The position numbers and the translations under genes were made by a program. From Eulemur rufifrons (Eukaryota > Chordata > Mammalia > Primates > Lemuridae), in contig NW_027182937.1 in assembly GCF_041146395.1 (NCBI RefSeq), positions 312,501 through 376,500 on the forward strand: a stretch of DNA of 64,000 nucleotides, written 5' to 3'. Below, in pieces: positions 23,856 to 37,134 of this stretch (the first letter of the stretch is position 1; each line of letters begins with the position of its first letter). The notes under the pieces were generated by a model, which saw nothing but the letters and a program-made list of their open reading frames with translations, had not been told where the DNA came from and did not search any database.

Positions 23856-25719
23856 TTGTTTTTGCTTAGCGCACGGGCCCTGTCTGCATTAGGCGGGCGG
23901 GGGGAGTTTAGGGGGCTGGGATTGTACCCGGGAACCCACTCTATCATACTCTGGGTATGGGCCCGTGGGTTTCATGCAGGACACAGTGGTAGAGCCTCCT
24001 TTCACGCATGGCATGGGAGGATTGCAGGCTTTCTAAACTCTACGAAAGCAAGAAGTCTGAGAATTAGATTTAGGGTTAGGATTATGGTTAGGGTTAAGGA
24101 TGACGTTTAGTGTTAGGGTGAGGGTTTAGGGTTAGGAAATAGGGTTAGGGTTAAAGGTTACTCTTAGGTTTAACGGTTACACTTTGGTTTAGGGTTGAGG
24201 TTTACGGTTAGGGTTAAGAAGAGGGGTTAGGGTTTGGTACAGGGTTAGGGTTAAGTGTTAGGTTTAGGGTTGAAGATTAGGATTAGGGTTAGGATTAAAG
24301 GTTAGCGTGAGAGTTAACGCTTAGAATTAAGGTTAAGAGCTAGGGTTTAGGGTTAGGTTTAGGGTTAGTTTTAGGGTTAGAGTTATGTGCTATGGTTTGT
24401 GTTAGAGGTTAGGGTTAGGTTTACTGGTGACGGTCAGGGTTACGTTTAGGGGTTAGCATTAGGGTTAGGGTTAGGGTTAGGGTTAAGGGATAGGATTAGG
24501 GTTAAGTGTTAGGCTTAGGGTTAGGGTTTAGTGTTAAGGTTAGCATTAAGAATTAGGGTTAGGGTCAGGGTTAAATGCTTGGGTGCGGGTAATGATTAGG
24601 GTCAGGGTTTAGGCTCAAGGATAGGGTTAGTGTTAAGGGTTACGGGTAGGTTTAGGGTTCAGGGTTAGAGTTAGCATTAGGGCTTAAGGTTAGGATTAGG
24701 CGGTAGGTTAGATTTAGGGTTAGATCTAGGCGTTAGGGTAAGGGCTAGCGTTAGGGTTAAGAGATAGGGTTAGGTTTAATTCTTAGGATTAGGGTTAGGG
24801 TTTGGGGTTAAAGTAAGTGTTAGGGGTTAGGTTTAAGCATCCAAGGTTAGGGTTATTTTTAACTGTAGTGTTAGGGTTAGGGATAAGGGATCCCATTAGC
24901 ATTAAGGGTCTTCCTTACTGTAGGGTTAAGGGTTAGGCTTAGAGTTAAAGGTTCAGGTTAGGGTCAGTGTTAAGATTTAGGGTGAGGGTTAACGGTTAGG
25001 GTAAAGGTTAAGCGTTAGGATAGGGATTAGTGATTAGGGTTTTTGGTTAGTGTTAGGGTTAGCGGTTAGGAGTTAGTGTTTTATGAAGGGGTATGGTTAG
25101 AATTCGGATTGGGGTTAGAGTTAGGGTGAGGTATAGGGGTTAGGTTTAGGGGTTAGTTTTAGGGTAAAAGGATAGGATTAGGGTTACGGGTTGGGCTTAG
25201 GTTTAGGGTTAAAGTTTACTGCTAGGGTTAGGGATAGGGTTCAGGGTTAGCTTTAGGGGTTCTGGTTAGGGTTAGGTGTTAAGTTAGTGTCAGGGTTAGG
25301 TCTAGTCGTGAGAGTAAGGTTTAGGGTTAGCTTTAAGAGCTAGGGTTAGGTTTAATGGTTAGGATTAGGATTAGGGTTAAGGGTTAGGGTAAGGCTTAGG
25401 GGTTAGTGTGAAGGGTTAGGGTTTTTGTTAGGCATAGCGTTGGGGTTAGAAGTAAGGGTTACTGTCAGTGTTAGGGTTGAAGGTAGGGTTACGGTTAGGG
25501 TTAGCGGTTTAGAATTAGGGTTAGGGATTAGGTGTCACAGTGATGACTAGGAGATAGGGTTAGAATTATGGGATAGGGGTTGTTCTAAGGAAATGGGTTA
25601 TGCATTAACGTTAGGATAAGAGGTTAAAGTTAGGCGCACGGTGAGTTTTACGTGTTAAGGGGAAAAATAGGAACAGGGTTGGGTGTTATGTTCAGGGTTA
25701 GGGTTATCTGTTAAGGGTA
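23856..25719 (+). repeat. Satellite unit U13 (1864 bp)
   Basis: Complete, A-type. The only ATG near the start of the core frame is lost (TTGTTTTTGCTT). The near-identical 3.57-kb duplication starts inside this unit at about 25021. Confidence 0.9.
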
Positions 25720-26202
25720 TTGTTTATGCTTAGCGCACGGGCCCTGTCTGCATTAGGCGGGCGGGGGGAGTTTAGGGGGCTGGGATTGTACGCGGGAACC
25801 CACTCTATCATACTCTGGGTATGGGCCCGTGGGTTTCATGCAGGACACAGTGGTAGAGCCTCCTTTCACGCATGGCATGGGAGGATTGCAGGCTTTCTAA
25901 ATTCTAAGAAAGCAAGAAGCCTGAGAATTAGATTTAGGGTTAGGATTATGGTTAGGGTTAAGGATGAAGTTTAGTGTTAGGGTGAGGGTTTAGGGTTAGG
26001 GATTAGGGTTAGGGTTAAAGGTTACTCTTAGTTTTAACGGTTACACTTTGGTTTAGGGTTGAGGTTTACGGTTAGGGTTAAGAAGAGGGGTTAGGGTTTG
26101 GTACAGGGTTAGGGTTAAGTGTTAGGTTTAGGGTTGAAGATTAGGATTAGGGTTAGGATGAAAGGTTAGCGTGAGAGTTAACGCTTAGGGATAAGGTTAA
26201 GA

Positions 26203-26233
<31 letters not shown>

Positions 26234-27597
26234 TTTAGGGTCAGAGTTATGTGCTATGGTTTGTGTTAGAGGTTAGGGTTAGGTTTACTGGTCACGGTTA
26301 GGGTTACGTTTAGGGGTTAGCATTACGGTTAGGGTTAGGGTTAGGGTTAAGGGTTAGGATTAGGGTTAAGTGTTGGGCTTAGGGTTAGGGTTTAGTGTTA
26401 AGGTTAGCATTAAGGATTAGGGTTAGGGTCAGGGTTAAATGCTTGGGTTCGGGTAATGGTTAGGGTCAGGGTTTAGGTTCACGGATAGGGTTAGTGTTAA
26501 GGGTTACGGGTAGGTTTAGGGTTCAGGGTTAGTGTTAGCATTAGGACTTAAGCTTAGGATTAGGCGGTAGGTTAGATTTAGGGTTAGATCTAGGCGTTAG
26601 GGTAAGGGCTAGCGTTAGGGTTAAGAGATAGGGTTAGGTTTAATGCTTAGGATTAGGGTTAGGGTTTGGGGTTAAAGTAAGTGTTAGGGGTTATGTTTAA
26701 GGATCAATGGTTAGGGTTATTTTTAGCTGTAGTGTTAGGGTTACGGATAAGCGATCCCATTAGCATTAAGGGTCTTCCTTACTGTAGGGTTAAGTGTTAG
26801 GCTTAGAGTTAAAGGTTAAGGTTAGGGTCAGTGTTAAGATTTAGGGTGAGGGTTAACGGTTAGGGTAAAGGTTAAGCGTTAGGGTTAGGGATTAGTGATT
26901 AGTGTTTTTGGTTAGTGTTAGGGTTAGCGGTTAGGAGTTAGTGTTTTATGAAGGGGTATGGTTAGAATTAGGATTGGGGTTAGAGTTAGGGTGAGGTATA
27001 GGGGTTAGGTTTAGGGGTTAGTTTTAGGGTAAAAGGATAGGATTAGTGTTACGGGTTGGGCTTAGGTTTAGGGTTAAAGTTTACTGCTAGGGTTAGGGAT
27101 AGGGTTCAGGGTTAGCTTTAGGGGTTCTGGTTAGGGTTAGGTGTTAGGTTAGTGTCAGGGTTAGGTCTAGTCGTGAGGGTAAGGTTTAGGGTTAGCTTTA
27201 AGAGCTAGGGTTAGGTTTAATGGTTAGGATTAGGATTAGGGTTAAGGGTTAGGGTAAGGCTTAGGGGTTAGGGTGAAGGGTTAGGGTCAAGGGTTAGGGT
27301 TTTTGTTAGGCATAGCGTTGGGGTTAGAAATAAGGGTTACTGTCAGTGTTAGGGTTGTAGGTAGGGTTATGGTTAGGGTTAGCGGTTTAGAATTAGGGTT
27401 AGGGATTAGGTGTCACAGTGATGACTAGGAGATAGGGTTAGAATTATGGGATAGGGGTTGTTCTCAGGAAATGGGTTATGCATTAACGTTAGGATAAGAG
27501 GTTAAAGTTAGGCGCATGGTGAGTTTTACGTGTTAAGGGGAAAAATAGGAACAGGGTTGGGTGTTATGTTCAGGGTTAGGGTTATCTGTTAAAGGTA
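25720..27597 (+). repeat. Satellite unit U14 (1878 bp), duplicated copy
   Basis: A-type. Carries three linked variants found only in U14, U15, U18 and U19: GTACGCGGG (CCCGGG lost), AAGAAGCCTGAG, and GGGGAAAAATAGG just before the core. Nearly identical to U18. Confidence 0.92.
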
Positions 27598-28080
27598 TTG
27601 TTTATGCTTAGCGCACGGGCCCTGTCTGCATTAGGCGGGTGGGGGGAGTTTAGGGGGCTGGGATTGTACGCGGGAACCCACTCTATCCTACTCTTGGTAT
27701 GTGCCCGTGGGTTTCATGCAGGACACAGGGGTAGAGCCTCCTTTCACGCATGGCATGGGAGGATTGCAGGCTTTCTAAACTCTAAGAAAGCAAGAAGCCT
27801 GAGAATTAGATTTAGGGTTAGGATTATGGTTAGGGTTAAGGATGAAGTTTAGTGTTAGGGTGAGGGTTTAGGGTTAGGGATTAGGGTTAGGGTTAAAGGT
27901 TACTCTTAGTTTTAACGGTTACACTTTGGTTTAGGGTTGAGGTTTACGGTTAGGGTTAAGAAGAGGGGTTAGGGTTTGGTACAGGGTTAGGGTTAAGTGT
28001 TAGGTTTAGGGTTGAAGATTAGGATTAGGGTTAGGATGAAAGGTTAGGGTGAGTGTTAATGCTTAGGGATAAGGTTAAGA

Positions 28081-28111
<31 letters not shown>

Positions 28112-29474
28112 TTTAGGGTCAGAGTTATGTGCTATGGTGTGTGTTAGAGGTTAGGGTTAGGTTTACTGGTCACGGTTAGGGTTACGTTTAGGGGTTAGCA
28201 TTACGGTTAGGGTTAGGGTTAGGGTTAAGGGATAGGATTAGGGTTAAGTGTTGGGCTTAGGGTTAGGGTTTAGTGTTAAGTTTAGCATTAAGGATTAGGG
28301 TTAGGGTCAGGGTTAAATGCTTGGGTGCGGGTAATGGTTAGGGTCAGGGTTTAGGTTCACGGATAGGGTTAGTGTTAAGGGTTACGGGTAGGTTTAGGGT
28401 TCAGTGTAAGTGTTAGCATTAGGGCTTAAGGTTAGGATTAGGCGGTAGGTTAGATTTAGGGTTAGATCTAGGCGTTAGGGTAAGGGCTAGCGTTAGGGTT
28501 AAGAGATAGGGTTAGGTTTAATGCTTAGGATTAGGGTTAGGGTTTGGGGTTAAAGTAAGTGTTAGGGGTTAGGTTTAAGGATCCAAGGTTAGGGTTATTT
28601 TTAGCTGTAGTGTTAGGGTAAGGGATAAGGGATCCCATTAGCATTAAGGGTCTTCCTTACTGTAGGGTTAAGGGTTAGGCTTAGAGTTAAAGGTTAAGGT
28701 TAGGGTCAGTGTTAAGATTTAGGGTGAGGGTTAACGGTTAGGGTAAAGGTTAAGCGTTAGGGTTAGGGATTAGTGATTAGGGTTTTTGGTTAGTGTTAGG
28801 GTTAGCGGTTAGGAGTTAGTGTTTTATGAAGGGGTATGGTTAGAATTAGGATTGGAGTTAGAGTTAGGGTGAGGTATAGGGGTTAGGTTTAGGGGTTAGT
28901 TTTAGGGTAAAAGGATAGGATTAGGGTTACGGGTTGGGCTTAGGTTTAGGGTTAAAGTTTACTGCTAGGGTTAGGGATAGGGTTCAGGGTTAGCTTTAGG
29001 GGTTCTGGTTAGGGTTAGGTGTTAGGTTAGTGTCAGGGTTAGGTCTAGTCGTGAGGGTAAGGTTTAGGGTTAGCTTTAAGAGCTAGGGTTAGGTTTAATG
29101 GTTAGGATTAGGATTAGGGTTAAGGGTTAGGGTAAGGCTTAGGGGTTAGGGTGAAGGTTTAGGGTCAAGGGTTAGGGTTTTTGTTAGGCATAGCGTTGGG
29201 GTTAGAAGTAAGGGTTACTGTCAGTGTTAGGGTTGTAGGTAGGGTTACGGTTAGGGTTAGCGGTTTAGAATTAGGGTTAGGGATTAGGTGTCACAGTGAT
29301 GACTAGGAGATTGGGTTAGAATTATGGGATGGGGTTGTTCTCAGGAAATGGGTTATGCATTAACGTTAGGATAAGTGGTTAAAGTTAGGCACACGGTGAA
29401 GTTTACGTGTTAAGGGGAGAAATAGGAACAGGGTTGGGTGTTATGTTCAGGGTTAGGGTTATCTGTTAAAGGTA
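27598..29474 (+). repeat. Satellite unit U15 (1877 bp), duplicated copy
   Basis: A-type with the U14/15/18/19 variants plus its own core changes (GGCGGGTGGGG, CTACTCTTGGTATGTGCC, CACAGGGGTAG), all repeated in U19. The near-identity ends at about 28590. Confidence 0.92.
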
Positions 29475-29957
29475 TTGTTTATGCATAGCGCACGGGCCCT
29501 GTCTGCATTAGGCGGGCAGGGGGAGTTTAGGGGGCTGGGATTGTACCCGGGAACCCACTCTATCATACTCTGGGTATGGGCCCCTGAGTTTCATGCAGGA
29601 CACAGTGGTAGAGCCTCCTTTCACGCATGGCATGGGAGGATTGCAGGCTTTCTAAACTCTAAGAAAGCAAGAAGTCTGAGAATTAGATTTAGGGTTAGGA
29701 TTATGGTTAGGGTTAAGGATGAAGTTTAGTGTTAGGTTGAGGGCTTAGGGTTAGGGATTAGGGTTAGGGTTAAAGGTTACTCTTAGGTTTAACGGTTACA
29801 CATTGGTTTAGGGTTGAGGTTTACGGTTAGGGTTAAGATGAGGGGTTAGGGTTTGGTACAGGGTTAGGGTTAAGTGTTAGGTTTAGGGTTGAAGATTAGG
29901 ATTAGGGTTAGGATTAAAGGTTAGGGTGAGAGTTAACGCTTAGGGTTAAGGTTAAGA

Positions 29958-29988
<31 letters not shown>

Positions 29989-31514
29989 TTTAGGGTTAGA
30001 GTTATGTGCTATGGTTTGTGTTAGAGGTTAGGTTTAGGTTTATTGGTCACGGTTAGGGTTACGTTTAGGGGTTAGCATTAGTATTAGGGTTAGGTTTAAG
30101 GGATAGGTTTAGGGTTAAGTGTTGGGCTTAGTGTTAGGGCTTAGTGTTAGGGTTATCTTTAAGGATTAGGTTAAGGTTAGGGTCAGTGTTAACATTTAGG
30201 GTGAGGGTTAACGGTTAGGGTAAAGGTTAAGCGTTAGGGTTAGGGATTAGTGATTAGGGTTTTTGGTTAGTGTCAGGGTTAGCGGTTAGGAGTTAGTGTT
30301 TTATGAAGGAGTATGGTTAGAATTAGGATTGGGGTTAGAGTTAGGGTGAGGTATAGGTGATAGGTTTAGGGGTTAGTTTTAGGGTAAAAGGATAGGATTA
30401 GGGTTACGGGTTGGGCTTAGATTTAGGGTTAAAGTTTACTGCTGTAGTTAGGGATAAGGTTCAGGGTTAGCTTTAGGGGTTCTGGTTAGGGTTAGGTTTA
30501 GGTTAGTGTCAGGGTTAGGTCTAGTCTTGAGGGTAAGGTTTAGGGTTAGCTTTAAGAGCTAGGGTTAGGTTTAATGGTTAGGATTAGGGTTAGGGTTTGG
30601 GGTTAAAGTAAGTGTTAGGGGTTAGGTTTAAGGATCCAAGGTTAGGGTTATTTTTAGCTGTAGTGTTAGGGTTAGGGATAAGGGAGCCCATTAGCATTAA
30701 GGGTCTTCCTTACTGTAGGGTTAAGGGTTAGGCTTAGAGTTAAAGTTTAAGGTTAGGGTCAGTGTTAAGATTTAGGGTGAGGGTTAACGGTTAGGGTAAA
30801 GGTTAAGAGTTAGGGTTAGGGTTTTTGGTTAGTGTTAGGGTTAGCGGTTAGGAGTTAGTGTTTTATGATGGGGTATGGTTAGAATTAGGATTGGGGTTAG
30901 AGTTAGGGTGAGGTATAGGGGTTAGGTTTAGGGGTTAGTTTTAGGGTAAAAGGATAGGATTAGGGTTAAGGGTTGGGCTTAGGTTTAGGGTTAAAGTTTA
31001 CTGCTAGGGTTAGGGATAGGGTTCAGGGTTAGCTTTAGGGGTTCTGGTTAGGGTTAGGTGTTAGGTTAGTGTGAGGGTTAGGTCTAGTCGTGAGGGTAAG
31101 GTTTAGGGTTAGCTTTAAGAGCTAGGGTTAGGTTTAATGGTTAGGATTAGGATTAGGGTTAAGGGTTAGGGTAAGGCTTAGGGGTTAGGGTGAAGGGTTA
31201 GGGTCAAGGGTTAGGGTTTTTGTTAGGCATAGCGTTGGGGTTAGACGTAAGGGTTACTGTCAGTGTTAGGGTTGTAGGTAGGGTTACGGTTAGGGTTAGC
31301 GGTTTAGTATTAGGGTTAGGGATTAGGTGTCACAGTGATGACTAGGAGATAGGGTTAGAATTATGGGATAGGGGTTGTTCTCAGGAAATGGGTTATGCAT
31401 TAACGTTAGGATAAGAGGTTAAAGTTAGGCGCACGGTGAGGTTTACGTGTTAAGGGGAGAAATAGGAACAGGGTTGGGTGTTATGTTCAGGGTTAGGGTT
31501 ATCTGTTAAAGGTA
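29475..31514 (+). repeat. Satellite unit U16, rearranged (2040 bp)
   Basis: A-type, intact core frame. Near 30170 it jumps forward about 540 bases within the unit (to the GGTTAGGGTCAGTGTTAA segment). Near 30582 it jumps back to the GTTTGGGGTTAAAGTAAG segment, so part of the unit appears twice and part is missing. A further deletion of about 15 bases lies near 30811. Confidence 0.85.
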
Positions 31515-33379
31515 TTGTTTATGCTTAGCGCACGGGCCCTGTCTGCATTAGGCGGGCGGGGGGAGTTTAGGGGGCTGGGATTGTACCCGGGAACCCACTC
31601 TATCATACTCTGGGTATGGGCCCGTGGGTTTCATGCAGGACACAGTGGTAGAGCCTCCTTTCACGCATGACATGGGAGGATTGCAGGCTTTCTAAACTCT
31701 AAGAAAGCAAGAAGGCTGAGAATTAGATTTAGGGTTAGGATTCTGGTTAGGGTTAAGGATGAAGTTTAGTGTTAGGGTGAGGGCTTAGGGTTAGGGAATA
31801 GGATTAGGGTTAAAGGTTACTCTTAGGTTTAACGGTTACACTTTGGTTTAGGGTTGAGGTTTACGGTTAGGGTTAAGATGAGTGGTTAGGGTTTGGTACA
31901 GGTTTAGGGTTAAGTGTTAGGTTTAGGGTTGAAGATTAGGATTAGGGTTAGGATTAAAGGTTAGCGTGAGAGTTAACGCTTAGGGTTAAGGTTTAGAGTT
32001 AGGGTTTAGGGTTAGGTTTAGGGTTAGGTTTAGTTTTAGGGTTAGAGTTATGTGCTATGGTTTGTGTTAGAGGTTAGGGTTAGGTTTACTGGTTACGGTT
32101 AGGGTTACGTTTAGGGGGTAACATTAGGGTTAGGGTTAGGTTTAAAGGATAGGATTAGGGATAAGTGTTGGGCTTAGGGTTAGGGTTTAGTGTTAGGGTT
32201 AGCATTAAGGATTAGGGTTAGGGTCAGGGTTAAATGCTTGGGTGCGGGTAATGGTTAGGGTCAGGGTTAAGGTTCACGGATAGGCATAGTGTTAACGGTT
32301 ACGGGTAGGTTTAAGGTTCAGGGTTAGTGTTAGCATTAGGGCTTAAGGTTAGGATTAGGCGGTAGGTTAGATTTAGGGTTAGATCTAGGCGTTAGGGTAA
32401 GGGCTAGCGTTAGGGTTAAGAGATAGGGTTAGGTTTAATGCTTAGGATTAGGGTTAGGGTTTGGGGTTAAAGTAAGTGTTAGGGGTTAGGTTTAAGGATC
32501 CAAGGTTAGGGTTATCTTTAGCTGTAGTGTTAGAGTTAGGGATAAGGGATCCCATTAGCATTAAGGGTCTTCCTTACTGTAGGGTTAAGGGTTAGGCTTA
32601 GAGTTAAAGGTTAAGGTTAGGGTAAGTGTTAAGATTTAGGGTGAGTGTTAACGGTCAGGGTAAAGGTTAAGCGTTAGGGTTAGGGATTAGTGATTAGGGT
32701 TTTTGGTTAGTGTTAGGGTTAGCGGTTAGGAGTTAGTGTTTTATGAAGGGGTATGGTTAGAATTCGGATTGGGGTTAGAGTTAGGGTGAGGTATAGGGGT
32801 TAGGTTTAGGGGTTAGTTTTAGGGTAAAAGGATAGGATTAGGGTTACGGGTTGGGCTTAGGTTTAGGGTTAAAGTTTACTGCTAGGGTTATGGATAGGGT
32901 TCAGGGTTAGCTTTAGGGGTTCTGGTTAGGGTTAGGTGTTAAGTTAGTGTCAGGGTTAGGTCTAGTCGTGAGGGTAAGGTTTAGGGTTAGCTTTAAGAGC
33001 TAGGGTTAGGTTTAATGGTTAGGATTAGGATTAGGGTTAAGGGTTAGGGTAAGGCTTAGGGGTTAGTGTGAAGGGTTAGGGTTTTTGTTAGGCATAGCGT
33101 TGGGGTTAGAAGTAAGGGTTACTGTCAGTGTTAGGGTTGAAGGTAGGGTTACGGTTAGGGTTAGCGGTTTAGAATTAGGGTTAGGGATTAGGTGTCACAG
33201 TGATGACTAGGAGATAGGGTTAGAATTATGGGATAGGGGTTGTTCTAAGGAAATGGGTTATGCATTAACGTTAGGATAAGAGGTTAAAGTTAGGCGCACG
33301 GTGAGTTTTACGTGTTAAGGGGAAAAATAGGAACAGGGTTGGGTGTTATGTTCAGGGTTAGGGTTATCTGTTAAAGGTA
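31515..33379 (+). repeat. Satellite unit U17 (1865 bp)
   Basis: C-type. The core frame is ended early by GCATGACATGG (TGG side changed to create TGA). Its last ~700 bases (from about 32681) are the start of the second copy of the 3.57-kb duplication. Confidence 0.9.
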
Positions 33380-33862
33380 TTGTTTATGCTTAGCGCACGG
33401 GCCCTGTCTGCATTAGGCGGGCGGGGGGAGTTTAGGGGGCTGGGATTGTACGCGGGAACCCACTCTATCATACTCTGGGTATGGGCCCGTGGGTTTCATG
33501 CAGGACACAGTGGTAGAGCCTCCTTTCACGCATGGCATGGGAGGATTGCAGGCTTTCTAAATTCTAAGAAAGCAAGAAGCCTGAGAATTAGATTTAGGGT
33601 TAGGATTATGGTTAGGGTTAAGGATGAAGTTTAGTGTTAGGGTGAGGGTTTAGGGTTAGGGATTAGGGTTAGGGTTAAAGGTTACTCTTAGTTTTAACGG
33701 TTACACTTTGGTTTAGGGTTGAGGTTTACGGTTAGGGTTAAGAAGAGGGGTTAGGGTTTGGTACAGGGTTAGGGTTAAGTGTTAGGTTTAGGGTTGAAGA
33801 TTAGGATTAGGGTTAGGATGAAAGGTTAGCGTGAGAGTTAACGCTTAGGGATAAGGTTAAGA

Positions 33863-33893
<31 letters not shown>

Positions 33894-35257
33894 TTTAGGG
33901 TCAGAGTTATGTGCTATGGTTTGTGTTAGAGGTTAGGGTTAGGTTTACTGGTCACGGTTAGGGTTACGTTTAGGGGTTAGCATTACGGTTAGGGTTAGGG
34001 TTAGGGTTAAGGGTTAGGATTAGGGTTAAGTGTTGGGCTTAGGGTTAGGGTTTAGTGTTAAGGTTAGCATTAAGGATTAGGGTTAGGGTCAGGGTTAAAT
34101 GCTTGGGTTCGGGTAATGGTTAGGGTCAGGGTTTAGGTTCACGGATAGGGTTAGTGTTAAGGGTTACGGGTAGGTTTAGGGTTCAGGGTTAGTGTTAGCA
34201 TTAGGACTTAAGCTTAGGATTAGGCGGTAGGTTAGATTTAGGGTTAGATCTAGGCGTTAGGGTAAGGGCTAGCGTTAGGGTTAAGAGATAGGGTTAGGTT
34301 TAATGCTTAGGATTAGGGTTAGGGTTTGGGGTTAAAGTAAGTGTTAGGGGTTATGTTTAAGGATCAATGGTTAGGGTTATTTTTAGCTGTAGTGTTAGGG
34401 TTACGGATAAGCGATCCCATTAGCATTAAGGGTCTTCCTTACTGTAGGGTTAAGGGTTAGGCTTAGAGTTAAAGGTTAAGGTTAGGGTCAGTGTTAAGAT
34501 TTAGGGTGAAGGTTAACGGTTAGGGTAAAGGTTAAGCGTTAGGGTTAGGGATTAGTGATTAGGGTTTTTGGTTAGTGTTAGGGTTAGCGGTTAGGAGTTA
34601 GTGTTTTATGAAGGGGTATGGTTAGAATTAGGATTGGGGTTAGAGTTAGGGTGAGGTATAGGGGTTAGGTTTAGGGGTTAGTTTTAGGGTAAAAGGATAG
34701 GATTAGGGTTACGGGTTGGGCTTAGGTTTAGGGTTAAAGTTTACTGCTAGGGTTAGGGATAGGGTTCAGGGTTAGCTTTAGGGGTTCTGGTTAGGGTTAG
34801 GTGTTAGGTTAGTGTCAGGGTTAGGTCTAGTCGTGAGGGTAAGGTTTAGGGTTAGCTTTAAGAGCTAGGGTTAGGTTTAATGGTTAGGATTAGGATTAGG
34901 GTTAAGGGTTAGGGTAAGGCTTAGGGGTTAGGGTGAAGGGTTAGGGTCAAGGGTTAGGGTTTTTGTTAGGCATAGCGTTGGGGTTAGAAATAAGGGTTAC
35001 TGTCAGTGTTAGGGTTGTAGGTAGGGTTATGGTTAGGGTTAGCGGTTTAGAATTAGGGTTAGGGATTAGGTGTCACAGTGATGACTAGGAGATAGGGTTA
35101 GAATTATGGGATAGGGGTTGTTCTCAGGAAATGGGTTATGCATTAACGTTAGGATAAGAGGTTAAAGTTAGGCGCATGGTGAGTTTTACGTGTTAAGGGG
35201 AAAAATAGGAACAGGGTTGGGTGTTATGTTCAGGGTTAGGGTTATCTGTTAAAGGTA
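33380..35257 (+). repeat. Satellite unit U18 (1878 bp), second copy of U14
   Basis: Same length and same private variants as U14, offset 7660 bases; only a few single-base differences. Confidence 0.92.
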
Positions 35258-35740
35258 TTGTTTATGCTTAGCGCACGGGCCCTGTCTGCATTAGGCGGGT
35301 GGGGGGAGTTTAGGGGGCTGGGATTGTACGCGGGAACCCACTCTATCCTACTCTTGGTATGTGCCCGTGGGTTTCATGCAGGACACAGGGGTAGAGCCTC
35401 CTTTCACGCATGGCATGGGAGGATTGCAGGCTTTCTAAACTCTAAGAAAGCAAGAAGCCTGAGAATTAGATTTAGGGTTAGGATTATGGTTAGGGTTAAG
35501 GATGAAGTTTAGTGTTAGGGTGAGGGTTTAGGGTTAGGGATTAGGGTTAGGGTTAAAGGTTACTCTTAGTTTTAACGGTTACACTTTGGTTTAGGGTTGA
35601 GGTTTACGGTTAGGGTTAAGAAGAGGGGTTAGGGTTTGGTACAGGGTTAGGGTTAAGTGTTAGGTTTAGGGTTGAAGATTAGGATTAGGGTTAGGATGAA
35701 AGGTTAGGGTGAGTGTTAATGCTTAGGGATAAGGTTAAGA

Positions 35741-35771
<31 letters not shown>

Positions 35772-37134
35772 TTTAGGGTCAGAGTTATGTGCTATGGTTT
35801 GTGTTAGAGGTTAGGGTTAGGTTTACTGGTCACGGTTAGGGTTACGTTTAGGGGTTAGCATTACGGTTAGGGTTAGGGTTAGGGTTAAGGGATAGGATTA
35901 GGGTTAAGTGTTGGGCTTAGGGTTAGGGTTTAGTGTTAAGTTTAGCATTAAGGATTAGGGTTAGGGTCAGGGTTAAATGCTTGGGTGCGGGTAATGGTTA
36001 GGGTCAGGGTTTAGGTTCACGGATAGGGTTAGTGTTAAGGGTTACGGGTAGGTTTAGGGTTCAGTGTAAGTGTTAGCATTAGGGCTTAAGGTTAGGATTA
36101 GGCGGTAGGTTAGATTTAGGGTTAGATCTAGGCGTTAGGGTAAGGGCTAGCGTTAGGGTTAAGAGATAGGGTTAGGTTTAATGCTTAGGATTAGGGTTAG
36201 GGTTTGGGGTTAAAGTAAGTGTTAGGGGTTAGGTTTAAGGATCCAAGGTTAGTGTTATTTTTAGCTGTAGTGTTAGGGTTAGGGATAAGGGATCCATTAG
36301 CATTAAGGGTCTTCCTTACTGTAGGGTTAAGGGTTAGGCTTAGAGTTAAAGGTTAAAGTTAGGGTCAGTGTTAAGATATAGGGTGAGGGTTAACGGTCAG
36401 GGTAAAGGTTAAGTGTTAGGGTTAGGGATTAGTGATTAGGGTTTTTGGTTAGTGTTAGGGTTAGCGGTTAGGAGTCAGTGTTTTATGAAGGGTTATGGTT
36501 AGAATTAGGATTGGGGTTAGAGTTAGTTTGAGGTATAAGGGTTAGGTTTAGGGGTTAGTTTTAGGGTAAAAGGATAGGATTAGGATTACGGGTTGGGCTT
36601 AGGTTTAGGGTTAAAGTTTATTGCTAGGGATAGGGATAGGGTTCAGGGTTAGCTTTAGGTGTTTTGGTTAGGGTTAGGTGTTAGGTTAGTGTCAGGGTTT
36701 GGTCTAGTCGGGAGAGTAAGGTTTAGGGTTAGCTTTAAGAGCTAGGGTTAGGTTTAATGGTTAGGATTAGGATTAGGGTTAAGGGTTAGGGTAAGGCTTA
36801 GGGGTTAGGGTGAAGTGTTAGGGTCAAGGGTTAGGGTTTTTGTTAGGCATAGCGTTGGGGTTAGAAGTAAGGGTTACTGTCAGTGTTAGGGTTGTAGGTA
36901 GGGTTACGGTTAGGGTTAGCGTTTTAGAATTAGGGTTAGGGATTAGGTGTCACAGTGATGACTAGAGGATAGGGTTAGAATTATGGGATAGGGGTTTTTC
37001 TCAGGAAATGGATTATGCATTAACGTTAGGATAAGAGGTTAAAGTTAGGCGCACGGTGAGGTTTCCGTGTTAAAGGGAGAAATAGGAACAGGGTTGGGTG
37101 TTATGTTCAGGGTTAGGGTTATCTGTTAAAGGTA
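35258..37134 (+). repeat. Satellite unit U19 (1877 bp), second copy of U15
   Basis: Matches U15 up to about 36250, then diverges (GTTAGTGTTATT and a one-base loss in GGGATCCATTAG near 36288). Confidence 0.92.
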
